A DNA stretch of 64,000 nt from Primula veris (taxonomy: Eukaryota; Streptophyta; Magnoliopsida; Ericales; Primulaceae), in contig OY821745.1 in the NCBI GenBank assembly GCA_963682055.1, forward strand, positions 14,205,501 through 14,269,500, written 5' to 3'. Below the pieces are notes generated by a model. The model saw nothing but the letters and a program-made list of their open reading frames with translations. It searched no databases and was not told where the DNA came from. Below, in pieces: positions 22,259-33,800 of the stretch (its first letter is position 1; each line of letters opens with the position of its first letter). The translations under genes and the position numbers were made by a program.

Positions 22259-25200
22259 TCAAATTTCTGGGAGAGATGTCAAGTTATTACAAACCATCAA
22301 ACTCAAGACCTTAAGTTTGTCAAGGTAAAGAACAGATGTGGGAACTTCTCGAATACCCGTATTATTCAAATGAATCTCCTTTAAACAACTCAAATTTCCA
22401 AGATGTTTCGGGAGAGATCTCAAGTTTTGACAACCAGACAAATCTAAGATCTCAAGATTGCTACAAAGTTGAATAAACTTGGGAAGTTCAGAAATTAGAG
22501 TGTCACTTAAAGACAGCCTTGACAGGCTTTTCATGCTTCCATTGTCGAATTCCGTGCTTTGTGACGGAAAACTTTGAATACTTCCACAGAGAGAAAAATC
22601 TAGATCGACAAGTTTTCCAAGAATTGTAAGAGACGGGTGAACTTCGACCAAGTTCTCACAGCTGGAAAAAGATAGTCTTTCCAAATTTACGACTCCCTTA
22701 AAGTTTGGGGTCTTAACCAGATCTTTCGAAAAAGATAGATCCATAATCTTTAAATTTTCGAGAACCTGCAAAAGTTATGCCAGACGATTCAATAATTTTT
22801 TTAATAAATCATATACCCTATGTTGTTCTCTCGAGCTACTCTCTTCAACCTTCTTATGTGACCTAAAGTTCTATACCAGCTAAACTAAGTCTTTATCCTC
22901 CTTACTGGGTTCCATTAGCTACAGATAAATAGAGCCTCGATAGATAATAATACAAAGATGAAACGCGGTATATACCATTTCTGAAGCCTTTTACAACTGG
23001 TATTTATTGTTTGTTGATCTCTATCATAATCATTGTCTTCTGGTCACCTGATGACTTACTTCTGCATTTATCATATCCTCGAATTTTTTAGTTTGGCTCC
23101 TTAATACTAGTTAATATTTACTTCAATGGTATTTGCTTCAAGTTAGCTAGATGTCATATGCAGAGATATTTGTCTTAAATTTCAGTTTTGTTTCATTTTC
23201 GTTGCAACCAAACACATAACTCAATAAAGATATAGATGAGGAAAAAATTACAGCTAGATTAGTTCTAGTAGCCATTTTCATCCTGTTAACCAAGTACATA
23301 TACTACCAGTCTACCATACATATTACCCTCAGATATCAAACAAGTTGTACAATTATGTACTAACAATTGAATAGCATCAGAGGATACTTACCACTTCATT
23401 TTCCCAAAGTCGTACCAAAGAGCTATTGATCATGTGAAGTTCAACAAGACTCTCAGGGTAAAATGTTTGTGTTGAAAAATCCAAATATTGTAATGGAAAC
23501 CACCGCCATTCAAGATATCTTAGCTCATTAGAAATAGATTGAAGTCCAAAAGGAAGCTCAATGGCACTGCGAACTCTTAGAAATCTTAGTTCTGTCATAT
23601 TTGCAAAGGATTTTACTCCCAAAACCAATCTTTGATCTGTAAGGGTTTCCAGAACTATGCTTTTCACAGCTATTGTCCCCTGATCCAAGAAACGTAAAGT
23701 CTATTATAAGTTATAACCAAAAGGTTTCTAACTTCAGCAATAGTTTCTGATTTAACCAGAACCTCAATTATGGGCTTGATTGGTTGCAACTTTAGTTAAC
23801 CAGCTTCGGAAACTGAGTGATTTTGGTATTTTGACATAAAAATACTTAAAGCTTCAAGTTGCTTTGCATAGTATAACTTAACTTACCAAATTTTCTTTTT
23901 GTACTTGCAATTTATTGGTTCAACAGCTTATTATCATTTTTCATTTTTGGTTTATGCCTGATCAAAATGTTGATCGTAGTTGCTGTAAATAGAGTAAACC
24001 CGACATTTTTATTAAGCTCAAATAAAAACACAGAAAATTCCCTAAAAGATAACAAGGCTTATGTTGCTTGGGATTAAAAGAGTCCATACAGTATTTTCCT
24101 TTAACACTTGCTTTACATCCTTTGTATTCCACAACCAGCTCCTATCCCCTGGCTCTTTCGACATTTGGTTAACAATATCTCGTCCCAATTCTACAAATAA
24201 ATGATGCATCTGAATTTCTTGTGGGACAGTGTTTGAGATAGAAACAAGAGATTTATCAACAAGTACTTCCAGTCCAATTTCCGGAAATAAGCCATAACTA
24301 TCAAGTAATCTCATCGCACGATTTTCTGTATCCCCATTTAAACAACACGCGATTTCTAAGAAAATCTGTTGCGCGGGCCAATCCAATTCTTCGTAGCTTC
24401 TCCTTAGCACCTTCATGATTTTTTCGTCGGGTTGTTCTACTAGCCTATTTATTGCACTCTCCCATTGATATTTGCTTCGACCTTTTAAATACGAACCTAA
24501 AACACAGAGAGCTAAAGGAACTCCCCCAGCATAAGTTATTGCACGTTGAACGAGCCCTTCGAAACCTGTGAATTGTTTGTCTTTTCCAAAGGATTTTAAA
24601 ATAAAAAGCTCCTTTGATACATATTTGTCCAATACCTTAACCTCGTAAATATCTTCAACATTAACATCGAATTGAGTTAATAAATGTTTGTCTCTAGTCG
24701 TCATAATAATTCTACTACCATATCCAAGAGACTCTTTTGAGCCAATGAGGTTTTCGATTTGTGTCAAATCATCGACATTGTCAAGTACAATTAGAATCCG
24801 CCTATGGAAAGTGATCCTCCTTATTTGGCTTAAACCTATACAAGCATTCGATACTATGACGTTTTTTTCTTCAGAGATATCGCATATAAGCTTCTCTTGT
24901 AAAGCTACAATACTTCCGGAGCTTGTTGAGTAATCCCTTACATTTGAAAGGTAACAGCTACCTTCAAATTCATGAGATATACGGTCATATACAGCTTCAG
25001 CAATAGTCGATTTTCCTATTCCACCCATTCCCCATATACCTATAACATGAATTTCGTCTTTCTTTTTATGCAACAAATCAATCACTTTTTCCACATGAGA
25101 TCCAATTCCGACTAGGCCTCTTGTGGAAATTGAAAGTTCACTTTTTATATGAGAAAACACTTCACTTGAGAGTTGTTGGATAAAATTCGATTCATACCTG

Positions 25201-27110
25201 TACATTGAGAGGTTGATCAAAATATGAGCAGGACAACATGCATAGTAGTTTGAGTTTGTTAAAGCAGAAAAATCTGATAATACGCCCCAAAAATCATATA
25301 ACCATGCTTCTTTGAGTAATAAAAGTGTCAAATCTGGTCCCTTCTAGAGGAGTTTTGGTTGGGTGTAGAACAGTGAGTAAGCATAGGGCTGAAAAGAAAC
25401 ATGCTTCTTTGAGCAGTTTTATTTCAAGCTGCTATATTAGTTTTTTACTTTTTAGTAAAAATACAAATGTTCACCATCCAAGTTGTTTACAAATTTTTTC
25501 CTCTTGCTGCATTTATTGTTCACCAACTTATTTTCTTAAACCAAAAACCTCTTTCCCGTTGCTATCTGTCTCACATTTTGTTCTGAAGGCATGAGTTGCA
25601 CGATCGAATTGTGTGATAACTGAAAAGAATTGAGTAACGAGGTGCTACTTTTGTTACCACCTCATATAATCAAAGTTACAACTAGGGTTAAGTTTTCAAC
25701 AAGCGATGAAGGTTGTTGATTGTAACTATAATTATAAGTACTAATTTCTTAACGCGTGCTAGTTCTTCTCTTTATCTAGGTATAAGGTACTACTCACCTT
25801 TTATCTATGTATGGTTTAACAGGCAACGTTACACTTGTTAAATTAGTACTCAAACGTGTGTTATACCGTCACAGTCAAGTGCCTGACAACAAATACAATA
25901 AAAATTAGATGACGTTTTGTTGCACATAAACATGGCTTACTAATAAGTTATTGACATTTATCAAAAGTAATTTTGCAGGAAAAGCACGAGAAGACCCCTT
26001 TAAAACAAAATACTTGGTCAGTAAGAAGCAGATTTCCAAACTCTTAAACGTCACGGATAACTTTCTTTTTACCCTATATGCCGAATCACAAAAGTAAACA
26101 TAAATGGCTAAATTGGGAGGCTTACCCATGTGCTGGAGTTGGAAAGGGTGACCCTTTCAAGTTCGCAACTTCTTTGAGAGCCACCTTCCACTTGTCCACT
26201 TTGTCACCTGACTCGATCTTCGAAGCTAACTCTTTGAACCCCTTCCCGAAATCTCCTCTCTGGTGTCGCACATCAGATGGTTCCACTTCGTAAAACACAG
26301 GATACAATTTTCTCCTCCCACCATTCTTATTGCTTTTTCTACACTCAAGAATCTTGACGAGTTCATCCAAGCACCATCTTGAATTCGCGTAATTCTCGGA
26401 TAACACCACAATCCAGACTCTTGATTCTTCGATGGCTTTTGAGAGCGCGGGAGCGATGGATTCTCCTTTGCGGAGTATCTCGTCATCCCTGAAGAGAAGA
26501 TAGGATTGCACATTAAAAGCAAAAATCAAACTGAACCAATTTGAGACAAACTGATGAGGATGTGATTTGGTTTGATTTCAGTTGAAGCTAAATTTCCACC
26601 TAGTAGAATAACCACAACCTACTTGAACTGATTGAATTAATATGTTTGTATATCATTGAAAACAAAGAAAATGGAGAATGCTGAAAATTACAAACTGAAT
26701 TCGAAAAATGTGTATCAATTGGTGTTTAGGATGATGAGAAACAAGAAAAAAAATAAAACAGGAACGGATACCAAAAGTACACACACCTTCTTCGTCTTTT
26801 TTGTTTAGTCTCAGAGTATTCTCAAAAATGGAAACATACAGAATCGAAGGAAAAAGGTTTTAGCTGTGTCAAAAATCGAATAGACTGGACTGAAACAAAG
26901 CATGAACAGTTGTATGGCTGTAAGGCAGTACCTGAAGGTGTGGATTCCTCTCTGGCGATGCAACGCGTCGTAAAGATGATCAACAAATTTGTAGCGCGTG
27001 TCTTCACCTCTGAAACTCAAGAACACATCATGAACGATTCGTTGCTCCGAAGAAGACGAAGCTGTGTCTGTGTGACAAACAAAAAGAACTCTTTCTTCCT
27101 GCTCACTCAT
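22259..27110 (-). CDS. TIR-NB-ARC-LRR immune receptor, shortened C-terminus
   Basis: Five coding exons fit GT/AG rules and phase: 27,110-26,932, 26,488-26,126, 25,197-24,090, 23,679-23,392 and 22,765-22,259. Together they give 2,445 bp, 814 residues. The TIR domain (about 25-175) has DVFLSFRGEDTR and SRWCLDELVKI, which contains the glutamate expected for NADase activity. The NB-ARC (about 185-540) has P-loop GMGGIGKST, RNBS-B GSRIIMTTRD and GGVPLAL. Two normally conserved residues differ: kinase-2 reads VLDNVDD (usually DD) and MHD reads MHH. The LRR part is short (about 260 residues) and ends without the C-JID domain seen in the sister gene. Unusually, an intron splits the TIR exon. TNLs detect pathogen effectors and trigger cell death. 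This copy could be functional, regulatory or a young pseudogene. Confidence 0.8.
26489..26931 (-). other. Extra 443-bp intron inside the TIR exon
   Basis: Donor CTTCAG|GTAC and acceptor CTTCAG|GGAT join to give HTF-RDDE in frame. The sister TNL on the plus strand has the matching TIR segment (NTFMDDEKL) uninterrupted. The two splice boundaries share the 6-mer CTTCAG. Confidence 0.65.
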
Positions 27111-27140
27111 TTGTTTGATATCATGATCATCCTAAACAAA

Positions 27141-27226
27141 CATATAGATGAACAAATACTAGATGAAACTGGGTTAATTATAACATATAGATGAACAAAT
27201 ACTAGATGAAACTGGGTTAATTATAT
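27141..27226. repeat. 43-bp tandem duplication upstream of the left TNL
   Basis: Two copies, starting at 27,141 and 27,184, of a unit beginning CATATAGATGAACAAATACT. It lies 30-115 bp upstream of the start codon, in the presumed 5' UTR or promoter. Confidence 0.9.
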
Positions 27227-27290
27227 AATGGTCCCTGATTCCGAAGAACTCTAGAGGTAATCTGGTAATGGACTGAAAGTATTCTTCAAA

Positions 27291-29130
27291 AATAGGCTAA
27301 ATTAGTCTTTAGTGACCTGGGTTTTGGCCTATTTTAGGATAAATGACCTAAATTTTTTTAATTTCGGTTTTGTGACCTAAGTTTAACTCTGTTAGCAATT
27401 TAGTGACCTGTCACCCTATTTTTCGAAAAAAAAACATATTTCTTGCTAAAATGACTAAAATACCCTCATATTTTGGAGGGTAAATTAGTCTTTAGTGACC
27501 TGAGTTTTTGCCTATTTTAGGATAAGTGACCTAAGTTTTTTTAATTTCGGTTTTGTGACCTAAGTTTAACTCTGTTAGTAATTTAGTGACCTGCCATCCT
27601 ATTTTTCAAAAAAAAAACATATTTGTTGCTAAAATGACTAAAATACCCTCAGATTTTGGAGGGAAATTTCAGTTTGTTTTCCCTCCAATTGCATATACAG
27701 CCAAATTAATTTTTTTTTTCTTTTCTTTTCTAATTTCGTTTTTTCTGTTATTTGGTTTTCAGATTTCAAAAAGTTGCCCAATTTTACCTAAAATTTTTTC
27801 CAATTTTATCAAAAAAAAACTCTAACCATCAACCATTAAATTCCTTCATATATCAAATTAATATATTTTTTTATCAAATCAACATCACTCTACCACTACA
27901 AATTATCCCCAATTTTACCAAAACAAAAACCTCTTCCAGTTTACCAAAAAAAAACTTCCCTAATTTTATCAAAAAAAAACCCTATCAACCATCAAACTCT
28001 TTCCTATATCAAATTAATATATTTTTTTCTCAAATCAACATCACTCTGCCACTACATTTATCCTCAATTTTACCAACAAAAAAAAAACATATCCCAATTT
28101 ACCAAAATAAAACTTCACTCAGTTGATGGTTAGAGTTTATTTTTTGTAAAATTGGGTGAGATTTATTTTGATAAATTGGGATAGGTTTTTTTTGGTAAAA
28201 TTGGGGATAAATGTAGGTAGAGTGATGTTGATTTGAGAAAAAAATATATTAATTTGATATGAAGGAGTTTGATGGTTGATGGTTAGGGTTTTTTTTTTGG
28301 TAAAATTAGGGAAGTTTTTTTTTTTTTTGGTAAACTGAGAGAGGTTTTTTGTTTTAGTAAAATTGGGGATAATTTGTAGTGGTAGAGTGATATTGATTTG
28401 ATAAAAAAATATATTAATTTGATATAGGAAGGAATTTGATGATTGATGGTTAGAGTTTTTTTTTTGATAAAATTGGAAAAAATTTTAGGTAAAATTGGAC
28501 AACTTTTTGAAATCTGAAAACCAAATAACAGAAAAAACGAAATAAGAAAAGAAAAGAAAAAAAAAAAATTTGGCTGCCACGTAGAAGTGGGATTGCCAAT
28601 CCCACGTCTGTTATATTTATTAGCATTTTGGATATATAAAAGAGAATCTCCCGTATATATGTGAGTATATGTGTCTGTATAAGCCCTAATCTGGGTATAT
28701 TGGTCATTTTGTTTAACTTAATTGGGAAAATACTGTTTTACCCTTTTAGTTAACAGACGTTATGGCACGTGACTGCACGTGGAACGTATTCCGTTCACTG
28801 AATTGACGCAAGGTCACTAAATTGCTAACAGAGTTAAACTTAGGTCACAAAACCGAAATTAAAAAAACTTAGGTCACTTATCCTAAAATAGGCCAAAACC
28901 CAGGTCACTAAAGAGTAATTTACCTGGAAAAGACTGTTTTACCCTTTTAGTTAACAGACGTTAGGGCACGTGACTGCACGTGTAACGTATTCCGTCCACT
29001 GAATTGACGCAAGGTCACTAAATTGCTAACAGAGTTAAACTTAGGTCACAAAACCGAAATTAAAAAAACTTAGGTCACTTATCCTAAAATAGGCCAAAAC
29101 CCAGGTCACTAAAAACTAATTTATCCTATT
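27291..29130. mobile_element. 1.84-kb foldback element between the two TNLs
   Basis: The outer ends mirror each other: AATAGGCTAAATTAGTCTTT at the left and the complement of AATAGGATAAATTAGTTTTT at the right. Each arm holds a duplicated block of about 190 bp with AGTGACCTGGGTTTTGGCC, GGTTTTGTGACCTAAGTTTA and CTCTGTTAGCAATTTAGTG. An inner pair of long arms, with CATCAACCAT, AATTAATATATTTTTTT and ACATCACTCT, meets near 28,130. The transcript would fold almost end to end. A block of about 230 bp (28,571-28,800) is in the right arm only. Ends with GGNTAAATTAGT suggest a Mutator-like foldback, without a clear target duplication. Confidence 0.75.
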
Positions 29131-29544
29131 AAATAATTATATCAACTGAGCCTTCATGATTAGTTAATGAAGAAATATACTTGTTGTGATCCACCAGACC
29201 GAGTAAAATAACTTTTGTTCTCATCCACCAGACTCCAGAGTAAAGATTCCTTTTTTGTTATAAAGAAAAGTTAAATGTTGTTAAACAATTGAAAGTAATT
29301 ATCAAGATGATTCTAATCTAGTCCCTGAGGGACCATTATGTACACCTCAAAAATTACACTAAATACTTTTTTAATTGAGGTGGGACTTGAGTCACTTGAT
29401 TCTTGAGTGTATCTGTGTATGTTGAAATTATTGCCTATCCAAGTGATCTCATCTTTTGTACATGTTTGGGGCAGAGTCTTTTCTGAGGACTAAAATTATT
29501 ATTTTTAGGATCTGTTTAGATTTCACAAGTCCACGTCACATCTT
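29131..29544. other. Spacer between two foldback elements
   Basis: AT-rich sequence with no open frame of note and no recognised motif. Confidence 0.4.
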
Positions 29545-30260
29545 GTTTTTATTTATTTTTTCAATTCATTCAATTTCATTACAAAATAAATAAATCTAAC
29601 ACCACTTTATTACATCTCATTACAATTCATTTATCTACAAAACAAATAAATTTACCCACTCTATCACACTATTAATTAATACATTCCTCTGCTTTTTATT
29701 CCACTCAAACTAAATACAAAATTAAAATATTTTATAATCATAATATTATATCAAGTTAACATAATTTATATTTTGCACTTTTTTATTTATTAATTTTGTT
29801 ATTTCCGAGTAAATAATTAAATTGTCCCAAAAAACCCTACACGTCATTATTTTCTTCCACCTTTACCTATCCACATTTAACCACTTTCAAGTTAACCGGA
29901 CTAATGTTTTTAGAAGTGTGGGTAGGTAAATGTGGAATAAAATAATGACGTGTAAGGTTTTTGGGAACAATTTAATTATTTACTCGGAAGTAACAAAATT
30001 AATAAATAAAAAAAGTGCAAAATATAAATTAATTGAAAGTGTTAACTTGATATAATATTATGATTATAAAATATTTTAATTATGTATTTAGTTTGAGTGG
30101 AATAAAAAGTAGAGGAATGTATTAATTAATAGTGTGATAGAGTGAATAAATTTATTTATTTTGTAGATAAATGAATTGTAATGAGATGTAATGAAGTGGT
30201 GTTAGATTTATTTATTTTGTAATGAAATTGACTTGAATGAATTGAAAAAATAAATAAAAC
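29545..30260. mobile_element. About 715-bp inverted-repeat (foldback) MITE
   Basis: Two arms of about 340 bp meet near 29,905. Paired motifs include TTCAATTCATTCAATTTCAT with its complement, ATTAATTAATACATTCCTCT with its complement, and CGTCATTATTTT with its complement. The arms differ by scattered substitutions and small indels. It has no coding capacity. It ends about 350 bp upstream of the right TNL start and therefore sits in its promoter region. Confidence 0.8.
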
Positions 30261-30885
30261 TTTAAATCAAGGTACTCAAAAAAGTAATTTTGGTCAAACT
30301 GCCTATGTTTGGGGTAGGTATCGCTGCTCTTTAATAATACAACTAGCAATTATTTTATGTTACTTGTATTGTATATGATATGCTGCTTTAAGCACTATGC
30401 TAAATAGTACTGTTTCATCCATCATAGAGTTCAATACCAGATTGGATTGTAAAACATTGGATTGTTTGCACATCAAAAGTATTAAGTTCAATACCAACTA
30501 CTCCTTTGAGGGTCCGGTCTACACACGCATTATGAAAAGGAATCAAATGTGTCATTAACCTTTTCAGTTGTTAACCACCTATTGCTGACAAAAATTATAC
30601 GAGCACATGAGTTCACAAAAAATGGCATCATCATCTTCATCATCTCTTTCGATTTCCAGACGCATTATTTATGATGTCTTCTTGAGTTTCAAAGGCAAAG
30701 ACACCCGCTACAAACTAGTGGATCACCTCTATGATGCACTTTCACGTCAGAGAGGTATCAACACCTTCATGGACGACGAAAAGCTCTGTAAAGGAGAAGA
30801 GATTGGTCCTGCCCTCTGGAAAGCCATCGAGGAGTCAAGGGTGTGGATCGTCGTATTATCAGAGAACTATGCTAATTCTAGATGG

Positions 30886-30888
30886 TGA
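30886..30888 (+). other. Premature stop (TGA) in the TIR domain
   Basis: The sister gene encodes SRWCLDELVKI at this place. Here the context reads TCTAGATGGTGATTGGATG, so a single TGC/TGT to TGA change explains the stop. Downstream TIR sequence stays open and well conserved to 31,130. Confidence 0.9.
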
Positions 30889-33800
30889 TTGGATGAGCTT
30901 GTCAAGATTCTCGAGTGTAACAATAATAACAGTACCATTGGGAAACTGTATCCTGTATTTTATGAGGTGGATTCGTCCGATGTGCGACAACAGAGTGGCG
31001 TTTTCGGGAAAGGGTTTGAAGAGTTGGCTTCGAGGACTGAGGCAGCGGACAAAGTGAAGAAGTGGAAGTTAGCTCTTGAAGAGGTGTCTGATTTAAAAGG
31101 CTCAGCTTATCCAAGTCCCACCCTTGAGGGGTAAGTAAATATATAAATCTGGTGATTATATTCACAGATGAGTTTTCGTCCCGGCCTGAAATTGTCCCTT
31201 CACATGAAGAGTAGAGTCGTGTATTCTTTCTATTTGTTTCCACTTTAACCAAAAAGGAAAAAGAGTAAAAGTAAGAAGATTCCGACATTTTAAAATTGGA
31301 TCTAACCTTAATCAACAATGACACAAACAAATTAAACCTCGAATGTTCGTCTCAATTGTAAAACCAGAACATAATGAAGTGCACTTCGCTCGTTTTTTTA
31401 AGAAAGATCTTTAAATCATTCTTAACAGATAGAATCATTGAAATGATGAGTCCAACGAAAAGTATCCAAGAAAAATAACTTGAAGTGCATTGTGAAACCA
31501 AGGGATAAACATGGAAGTTGGAATTTGCTCAAGATACTTTCATTGGAAAGACGGTGCTGAGTTCCTTAAGAACTTATCTCGTTAACTGAAGAATCAATTA
31601 CAGAATTTCGTCGACACTGGAAATATTTTTCTACAATAATTTTTGCGTCAACAAAACTCAGAATAAGATTATTTTTGTCTTTTAGGAAAAGTTGGCCTAA
31701 GTTTTTTTTCTGCTTGTCTTATTTCTCTTTCGTTTTCAACTGCTCCTACAGGAGGGTCATTATTGTCTGGCAGCAGTTGGAGGCCACTTGCTCAACTTTG
31801 ATTTAAAAAATGGAACAAATTATAAGTTAACACTTAATAAAGAAGTTACCAATCAACACATACTTTCCATAAGTGTCGCACAAATTCTCAGCCATTAGAC
31901 AATATCCTTCTCTTTCTGGTTGCTTCATAACCTTTTTTTATTGATGAAAAGTTGAGTATTATATCAATCTGCTTTGATGTGTATATTTAAGAAAACCGAA
32001 GGTTCTCCGAATAAGGTATCTCATATTAAAGCTAGTTTTGAATTTGACTATAAATTCAATTTTGTAAGGTTCATTTAGATATGGAGCTGGCTACAGATAA
32101 TGAATTGAAAAAAGACTAGAAATAAGGGTGAGAAACAATATAAACACAGCATCTTAAACTTTCCGCGTGAGATAATAAATAAGCATTTAGAGGGGAGGAG
32201 CGATCAGTGGGCTTCCAGGGCTGCAACACTATTAAGAATTAAAAGAAAACCTATTCTTACCATAATTTCAACAAGGAACACATATTTTAGGCTGCAACCC
32301 CACAATATAAAACTATATAAAAATCTTCTAGCTCCGCCACATCAGCGCATGGAATGGAAAATATCAGATAAAATGTTGGGTGCTAACGTGTTGCTTACCT
32401 GTTCTTTGAGGGCCACAAGAATAGAACCATATTTTATGGTAGAGAGAAAGATTACTGTAGTAAAATCAGACAAGAAGATATACTGTATTTCTTATGGTAG
32501 AGAGCAAGATTTCACTTTAAATTCAACAGATGGTCAATGAAATAATTATGACGGACGGTGTTCCCTTCTTGCACCGGGTCTGCCCCTTCCATAAAATATC
32601 ACAAGAGTTACCAAATTGCTTGTTAACATGTCACCAGATTGCAAAATTTAGTTCTTACTTTTATGGAATGGTACCCAATTTTTGTGTTTTCACCTTTTCA
32701 AGTGTTTGTACCAATTTACCTGTTTTTGCCTCATTCTACAGATATGAGTCACGTTTTATCCAAGACCTTGCAAGTGAAGTGTTTTTCCATATAAAAAATC
32801 AACTTACATACACCAAGAAAGGCTTAGTCGGAATCGGACCCCGTGTCGAAAAAGTGATCAGTTTGTTGCATAACAGGAAAGACAGAATTCATATCATAGG
32901 AATATGGGGAATGGGCGGCATAGGTAAATCAACCATTGCTGAAACTGTCTATGACCGTATATCTTATCAATTCGAATGCAGTTGCTACCTTTCCAATGTT
33001 AGAGAAAATTTAGTCACAAGTTTGCAAGAGAAGCTTGTATTTGATTTATCGAAAGAGAAAAATATAAGAATTCCAAATGCTTGCACTGGTTTAAGCCTGA
33101 TATCGAGCATCGCTTGTCGTAGGAAAATATTGATTGTACTCGACGATGTGGATGATTCGACAGAGATAGACAAACTTCTTGATACTGAAAACGGTCTCGG
33201 ACATGGGAGTAGAATTATTATAACAACAAGGGATAAACATGTCTTAACTAAATTTGACGTTGATGTCGGTAATATCTACAAAGTTGAAGAGTTAGATGAT
33301 GATGAGTCGACAGAGCTCTTCACTATAAAGGCCTTTGGTGAAGCCCAGCATAAGAAAGGTTTCAAAGAGCTCGTTCTAAGTGCGGTTATCTATTGTGGAG
33401 GAGTGCCTTTAGCCGTCAATGTTTTGGGCTCTTTCCTTAAAGGTCGAAGCAAATGCCAATGGGAAAGTGCATTTAAAAAGCAAATGCCAATTGGTAATTT
33501 ATTTATTTGTTAATTTATATAATTCTCCAACAGGTACTAAGATTGAGTTACGAAGGATTAGATAGGACAAGAAGAGAAATATTCTTGGAAATTGCGTGTT
33601 GTTTAAAAGGAGAGAGCCAAGAATGTGGAATGAGGTTGCTTGATAGTTATGGCTTATATGCGGAAATCGGTGTAGCGGACCTTGTTGATAAGTATCTAGT
33701 TTCTGTATCAGGTGACAAGTGGCAACCACAGATTCTCATGCATGATCTGATTATACAATTGGGACGAGACATAGTACGTCGAGAATCAGAAGATCCAGGA

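Noticed and set aside
27586..28707. Frames of 79-124 codons in the foldback element
   Set aside because: Low-complexity sequence from the inverted repeats, with no conserved features and mirrored on the other strand.
33494..33533. A 40-bp GT...AG intron in the right TNL
   Set aside because: Too short for a plant intron and it does not restore the frame. A lesion is the simpler reading.
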